This document shows positions 45,930 through 48,895 of a stretch of 48,895 nucleotides of DNA, in pieces (the stretch's first letter is position 1; every line of letters starts with the position of its first letter). The stretch is from JABMPO01 sp964539785. Its GTDB lineage: Bacteria > Fidelibacterota > Marinisomatia > Marinisomatales > TCS56. A program made the position numbers and the translations under genes. The notes under the pieces were generated by a model that made no database searches, had not been told where the DNA came from, and saw nothing but the letters and a program-made list of their open reading frames with translations. The stretch is taken from positions 1 through 48,895 of the forward strand of contig CAZIJQ010000012.1 of the NCBI GenBank assembly GCA_964539785.1. Direction: 5' to 3'.

Positions 45930-46729
45930 GACTGCAAATCCTCCTTGCTGGGTACTTTTACATCCCCGGGGGGATACAGGCTCATCATATGTTCTTTCAT
46001 CCATTGATTGGATTCATAAGGTGTCAGTTTCCATCCTGAAGGACAATTGGAAACTATCTCTACAATGCACAACCCTTTATTAAGCTTTTGATATTGAAAA
46101 GCCTTGGTCAGGGCTTTCTTGGCTTTGCGGACAGCTTTGGCGTCATTAACAGACTGCCTGGTTGCATAAAATGTGCCCGGCAACTGAGCCAGCAGACCGG
46201 TTATATCAATTGGCGCCCCCATGGTAGCCCGATCACGACCATATGGAGATGTGGCGGTTTTTTCACCGATCGGTGTCGTAGGAGCCATCTGACCACCAGT
46301 CATTCCGTAGATACCGTTGTTTATGAACACAATCAGGAAATTTTCACCACGATTGGCGCTATGGATGGTTTCCGCAGTACCAATTGCGGCAAGATCACCA
46401 TCACCCTGATAGGTAAATACATATTTGTCGGGCTGGACGGCTTTAATTCCGGTGGCCACTGCGGTGGCTCGGCCATGGGCGGCCTGCTGCATATCAATAT
46501 CCAGATAATCATAAGCCAATACAGAACAACCAACGGGGGCAACACCAATCACCTCACTCTTAATCTCCAGTTCATCAACTATTTCCATGAGAATTTTATG
46601 GGTGGTTGTATGACCACAGCCGGGGCAATAATGCATCCGCACATCAATCAGCGAATCGGGTCGTTCATAAACCTTAGCCATTTTAATATTGTCAATCTGC
46701 TCACAAATCACGTCTTGCTGGGTACTCAT
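45926..46729 (-). CDS. 2-oxoacid:ferredoxin oxidoreductase, beta (TPP-binding) subunit
   Basis: This is a 267-residue subunit with the cluster-associated Cys pair in YCPGCGHTTTHK. The thiamine pyrophosphate motif starts GDGDLAAIGTAETI and ends FINNGIYGMTGGQ. A strong AGGAGGTG sits before the ATG, inside the end of the alpha gene, with a 4-base overlap. TPP-dependent decarboxylation takes place here. With the other subunits it could act on branched-chain 2-oxoacids or 2-oxoglutarate. The sequence alone does not separate these. Confidence 0.95.
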   Translation of the reverse strand: MSTQQDVICEQIDNIKMAKVYERPDSLIDVRMHYCPGCGHTTTHKILMEIVDELEIKSEVIGVAPVGCSVLAYDYLDIDMQQAAHGRATAVATGIKAVQPDKYVFTYQGDGDLAAIGTAETIHSANRGENFLIVFINNGIYGMTGGQMAPTTPIGEKTATSPYGRDRATMGAPIDITGLLAQLPGTFYATRQSVNDAKAVRKAKKALTKAFQYQKLNKGLCIVEIVSNCPSGWKLTPYESNQWMKEHMMSLYPPGDVKVPSKEDLQS

Positions 46730-47823
46730 AATGCCACCTCCTGCGGACGATTACCGGCGCGAACCCCGTTTAAATTAGCTTCCAATTTTTCTAGTACTTC
46801 CTCCGGTGTGGGAATCATGCCCCCCATACGACCGTGGAATAATACTGGTACAGCGCCTTCAACAGCCAGTCGCACATCTTCAACCATCTGGCCGGCATTC
46901 AATTCAACATCCATGATCACATCCACCTGTTGTGCTAATTCTTTCAACCGCTGATAGGGGAAAGGCCAGACCGTCTTGGGACGAAAAAGTCCGGCCTTGA
47001 TGCCTTTTTCCCGGGCTAATTGAATTGTCTTACGGGCAATCCGGGACCCTAATCCAAAAGCGGTAAACAGGACTTCGGCATCTTCGGTCAGGTACTCTTC
47101 CCAGAGAATTTCGTTGGCACGAATTCGTGCATATTTTGCCTGCAATTCTTCATTAATCTGCTCCATTTTCTCCGGCTTGAGATAAAGCGATGTGACTACA
47201 TTTTTAGATCGGTCAGAAGATTTACCGGTCGTGGCCCAGGGCTTTTCGATTTTCATTTTAGCTGGATCGTATTCCGGAAAAGTCACCTTTTCCATCCCCT
47301 GCCCCAAGGCTCCGTCAGTAAGAATCATCACCGGCGTTAAATATTTATCGGCCAGATCAAATCCCAGGTAGACAAAATCCGCCATTTCTTGAACGGTGGA
47401 AGGCGCCAGCACAATCAAATGATAATCGCCATGACCACCACCTTTAACCGCTTGGAAATAGTCACCCTGACTGGGTTGGATCGTTCCCAGACCCGGTCCG
47501 CCGCGTACAATATTTGCCAACAGGCATGGTAACTGAGCGGAGGCAATGTAAGATATCCCTTCCTGCATCAGACTAAAGCCCGGTGAGCTGGTGGTAGTCA
47601 TTACCCGGGCACCGGCACCGGCAGCACCATAGATCATGTTAATAGCTGCGACTTCACTCTCGGCCTGCAAAACAACCCCGCCACGTTTAGGCACATGTAT
47701 GGAAAGGTATTCTAAAATTTCTGATTGTGGTGTAATGGGATAACCAAAATAGGCATCCAAACCGGCACGAATGGCGGCTTCGGCCAATGCTTCATTACCT
47801 TTCATAAACTTGACTTCGCTCAT
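46726..47823 (-). CDS. vorB: 2-oxoacid:ferredoxin oxidoreductase, alpha subunit (VorB-like)
   Basis: This is a 365-residue subunit. Its sequence matches the VorB type closely: MKGNEALAEAAIRAGLDAYF, GYPITPQSEI, LQAESEVAAINMIYGAAGAGA, RGGPGLGTIQPSQGDYFQA, KGGGHGDYHLIVLAP and MILTDGALGQGME. VorB is annotated for 3-methyl-2-oxobutanoate (valine-derived) oxidoreductase, but close relatives use 2-oxoglutarate, so the substrate is an inference. GGGAGG precedes the ATG. The gene overlaps both neighbours by 4 bases, implying coupled translation and fixed stoichiometry. Confidence 0.93.
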   Translation of the reverse strand: MSEVKFMKGNEALAEAAIRAGLDAYFGYPITPQSEILEYLSIHVPKRGGVVLQAESEVAAINMIYGAAGAGARVMTTTSSPGFSLMQEGISYIASAQLPCLLANIVRGGPGLGTIQPSQGDYFQAVKGGGHGDYHLIVLAPSTVQEMADFVYLGFDLADKYLTPVMILTDGALGQGMEKVTFPEYDPAKMKIEKPWATTGKSSDRSKNVVTSLYLKPEKMEQINEELQAKYARIRANEILWEEYLTEDAEVLFTAFGLGSRIARKTIQLAREKGIKAGLFRPKTVWPFPYQRLKELAQQVDVIMDVELNAGQMVEDVRLAVEGAVPVLFHGRMGGMIPTPEEVLEKLEANLNGVRAGNRPQEVAL

Positions 47824-48116
47824 GACTGCCTCCCATCGATGGTAATTGTCATGTCCTCAGTCACATTACTGACCTGAGCAATGGGCTGTTTTTTCCCCCG
47901 GACCTCGCGATATACGGTAATACAGGCATCCGGACAAACTAACGCACAATTAGTGCAGCCGGTACAATTATCAACTGTCATGACAGCATAATGGTATCCC
48001 CGCTGGTTCAATTCTTCGGACATTTCCAGCGTATCCTGTGGACATTCATGAATGCATAATTCACAACCTTTACAGGTTTCGATGGCAATCTTGACTTCAC
48101 CTTTCAGCTTGGCCAC
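47820..48116 (-). CDS. 2-oxoacid:ferredoxin oxidoreductase, delta (2[4Fe-4S] ferredoxin) subunit
   Basis: This is a 98-residue subunit starting at a GTG (48116) that has AGGAG 7 bases upstream. A frame reaching further right would add an unrelated, unsupported stretch with no Shine-Dalgarno. Two Cys motifs, CKGCELCIHECP and CTGCTNCALVCP, bind two [4Fe-4S] clusters that carry electrons to external ferredoxin. The start MAKLKGEVKIAIETCKGCELC is typical of the delta subunit. It leads the delta-alpha-beta-gamma operon. Confidence 0.95.
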   Translation of the reverse strand: MAKLKGEVKIAIETCKGCELCIHECPQDTLEMSEELNQRGYHYAVMTVDNCTGCTNCALVCPDACITVYREVRGKKQPIAQVSNVTEDMTITIDGRQS

Positions 48117-48240
48117 GGTGGGTCTCCTTTTATTAGGATTCAAAAATCTATTAAAAATATTATCTGAAATATGAGACTCAAAATTAAACAACATAGCCAG
48201 AATAGGGCAATTGCAATCGACCAATAAAATACAATTTAAT

Positions 48241-48284
48241 CCTAATAATTGCTGAATAAACAGCTATTCAGCAGAATAATATTA
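48241..48284. repeat. long imperfect inverted repeat upstream of the oxidoreductase operon
   Basis: A core of GCTGAATA-AACAGC-TATTCAGC (48251-48272) is extended by CCTAATAATT and an imperfect AATAATATTAGG match. Close by, AATAATTGA-TTTT-TCAATTATT is a second hairpin. No T tract follows on the minus strand, so a simple terminator is not favoured. The spacer (48117-48372) holds no gene that I can support. Confidence 0.55.
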
Positions 48285-48372
48285 GGCGAATAATTGATTT
48301 TCAATTATTAATGTAAAGGGTTTCATTTATATGGGCATTACTATTATGCTTGTTTATATTAAAACAATACTG

Positions 48373-48726
48373 TCAATCCCATTCGAACCCGGTCACTAGG
48401 CCGGTCGAAATATCTATTTCAATTGAATTATAATCATTCAGTTTGGGTATATAATAGTATAAAACTTTATAGGTCCGGTCGTAATCCATAAACACCGAAT
48501 CCGGTTCACCGATAGTTGAGATAACATCAATTTCGCTGGGATTTTTCTTCAAATATTGCCATAAATCGTATTCATTCATCAGCCAGCGCTGGTAGGGATC
48601 CTGCTGATTAATATTATCAAGGTATTCTTCAACCGGGTCGGATTCGGACAGCGGTTGGGGGGTTGGTTTCGCCGCAGGTCCACAGGCCCATAAGAATAAT
48701 AATGAAATAATTAATACGCTACGCAT
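48373..48726 (-). CDS. small lipoprotein, function unknown
   Basis: This is a 117-residue protein from the ATG at 48726; the GTG immediately before it is an alternative. The signal MRSVLIISLLFLWAC has a lipobox-like LWAC, with the lipidated Cys at about 15. A Pro-rich linker (GPAAKPTPQPLSES) is followed by a compact domain. It includes EYLDNINQQDPYQRWLMNEYDLWQYL and a C-terminal strand set (VLYYYIPKLNDYNSIEIDI, TGLVTGFEWD). I recognise no family. The last residues resemble beta strands of an outer-membrane assembly-type fold only vaguely. Confidence 0.75.
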   Translation of the reverse strand: MRSVLIISLLFLWACGPAAKPTPQPLSESDPVEEYLDNINQQDPYQRWLMNEYDLWQYLKKNPSEIDVISTIGEPDSVFMDYDRTYKVLYYYIPKLNDYNSIEIDISTGLVTGFEWD

Positions 48727-48792
48727 CACTTAAAGATAGCCCGTGAATCCGATGTTGTGCAAGCAAGCTGTCATCAGAACAATGGTTTGCTG

Positions 48793-48895
48793 TTAATAGA
48801 TTTTATGCACCGCCAAACCATGATCGACCAGATCCTGATTAATATTCAGCCATTTGCCATCTTCCTGCTGCAAAAACAGTTCTGCCAGATAACGA
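48793..48895 (-). CDS. 3' end of a gene, possibly thermonuclease (SNase)-like (partial)
   Basis: Only the last 33 codons and TAA are inside the window: RYLAELFLQQEDGKWLNINQ, then DLVDHGLAVHKIY. The pattern RYLAxLFLxx(D/E)G...N..LV..GLA is that of the end of a staphylococcal-nuclease domain (YVFLxDGxxVNxxLVxxGLA). The start is beyond the right edge. Function is inferred from a short match only. Confidence 0.5.
   Translation of the reverse strand, partial: RYLAELFLQQEDGKWLNINQDLVDHGLAVHKIY

Noticed and set aside
46088..46954. 288-codon open frame on the plus strand
   Set aside because: It is antisense to the beta and alpha oxidoreductase subunits, has no ribosome site or family features, and its composition mirrors the real genes.

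Overview
The window is a scaffold fragment from a bacterium of the Fibrobacterota-Chlorobiota-Bacteroidota (FCB) superphylum. It most resembles Neomarinimicrobiota (Marinimicrobia), Calditrichota or KSB1-like lineages. The evidence is a set of large secreted proteins ending in type IX secretion (T9SS) sorting domains with the NYPNPFNP signature, PorV/PorQ-like barrels, TonB-dependent receptors with a carboxypeptidase-regulatory-like N-terminal domain, low-to-moderate GC, and a tig-clpP-clpX locus. The phylum call is inference; the 16S fragment at the left edge could settle it. Almost every gene is on the minus strand. The one exception is the M6 protease at 24860-27556.

Layout, left to right. 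1-552 is the 5' third of a 16S rRNA gene read leftwards off the window, with a candidate promoter upstream. 718-9000 is a block of exported proteins: a TPR/membrane protein, a small T9SS cargo with a cohesin-like fold, a T9SS subtilisin with an FG-GAP propeller, and a large multi-domain T9SS protein. Several of these are followed by hairpins that look like terminators. 9147-22215 is one apparent operon, transcribed as lipoprotein, TonB-dependent receptor, surface protein A, PorV-like barrel, surface protein B, PorV-like barrel. The last four genes are a duplicated two-gene module. 22339-27556 holds two divergent T9SS genes, a sialidase-like repeat protein and an M6 metalloprotease, around a 493-base spacer with paired REP-like palindromes and a good sigma70-type promoter. 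27588-30629 is tig-clpP-clpX.

30740-39367 holds an uncharacterised membrane protein, an MFS transporter, a secreted arginine-deiminase-family enzyme with a dockerin, a cassette of membrane protein, winged-helix regulator and TonB receptor, an orphan protein and an MltB-like lytic transglycosylase. Directly downstream of the second TonB receptor is the relic C-terminus of another one. 39625-45041 is a transport and sugar-phosphate cluster: rpe, rpiB, an SLC13-type transporter, a universal stress protein, and a ClC chloride channel whose RCK_C domain is in another frame. 45393-48116 is a four-subunit 2-oxoacid:ferredoxin oxidoreductase operon. A small lipoprotein and the end of a nuclease-like gene close the window.

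The most notable points are: the duplicated surface-protein/PorV module linked to a TonB receptor and a lipoprotein; DxNxNGxWDxxE calcium-loop-like repeats shared by unrelated exported proteins; a ClpX with no zinc-binding domain next to a ClpP whose catalytic Asp is Asn; a ClC whose gating glutamate is Gln and which is split from its RCK_C tail by one base; a secreted PAD-family enzyme carrying a dockerin; and a 100-N gap flanked by identical 55-base sequences, which means the gap is probably an assembly artefact.
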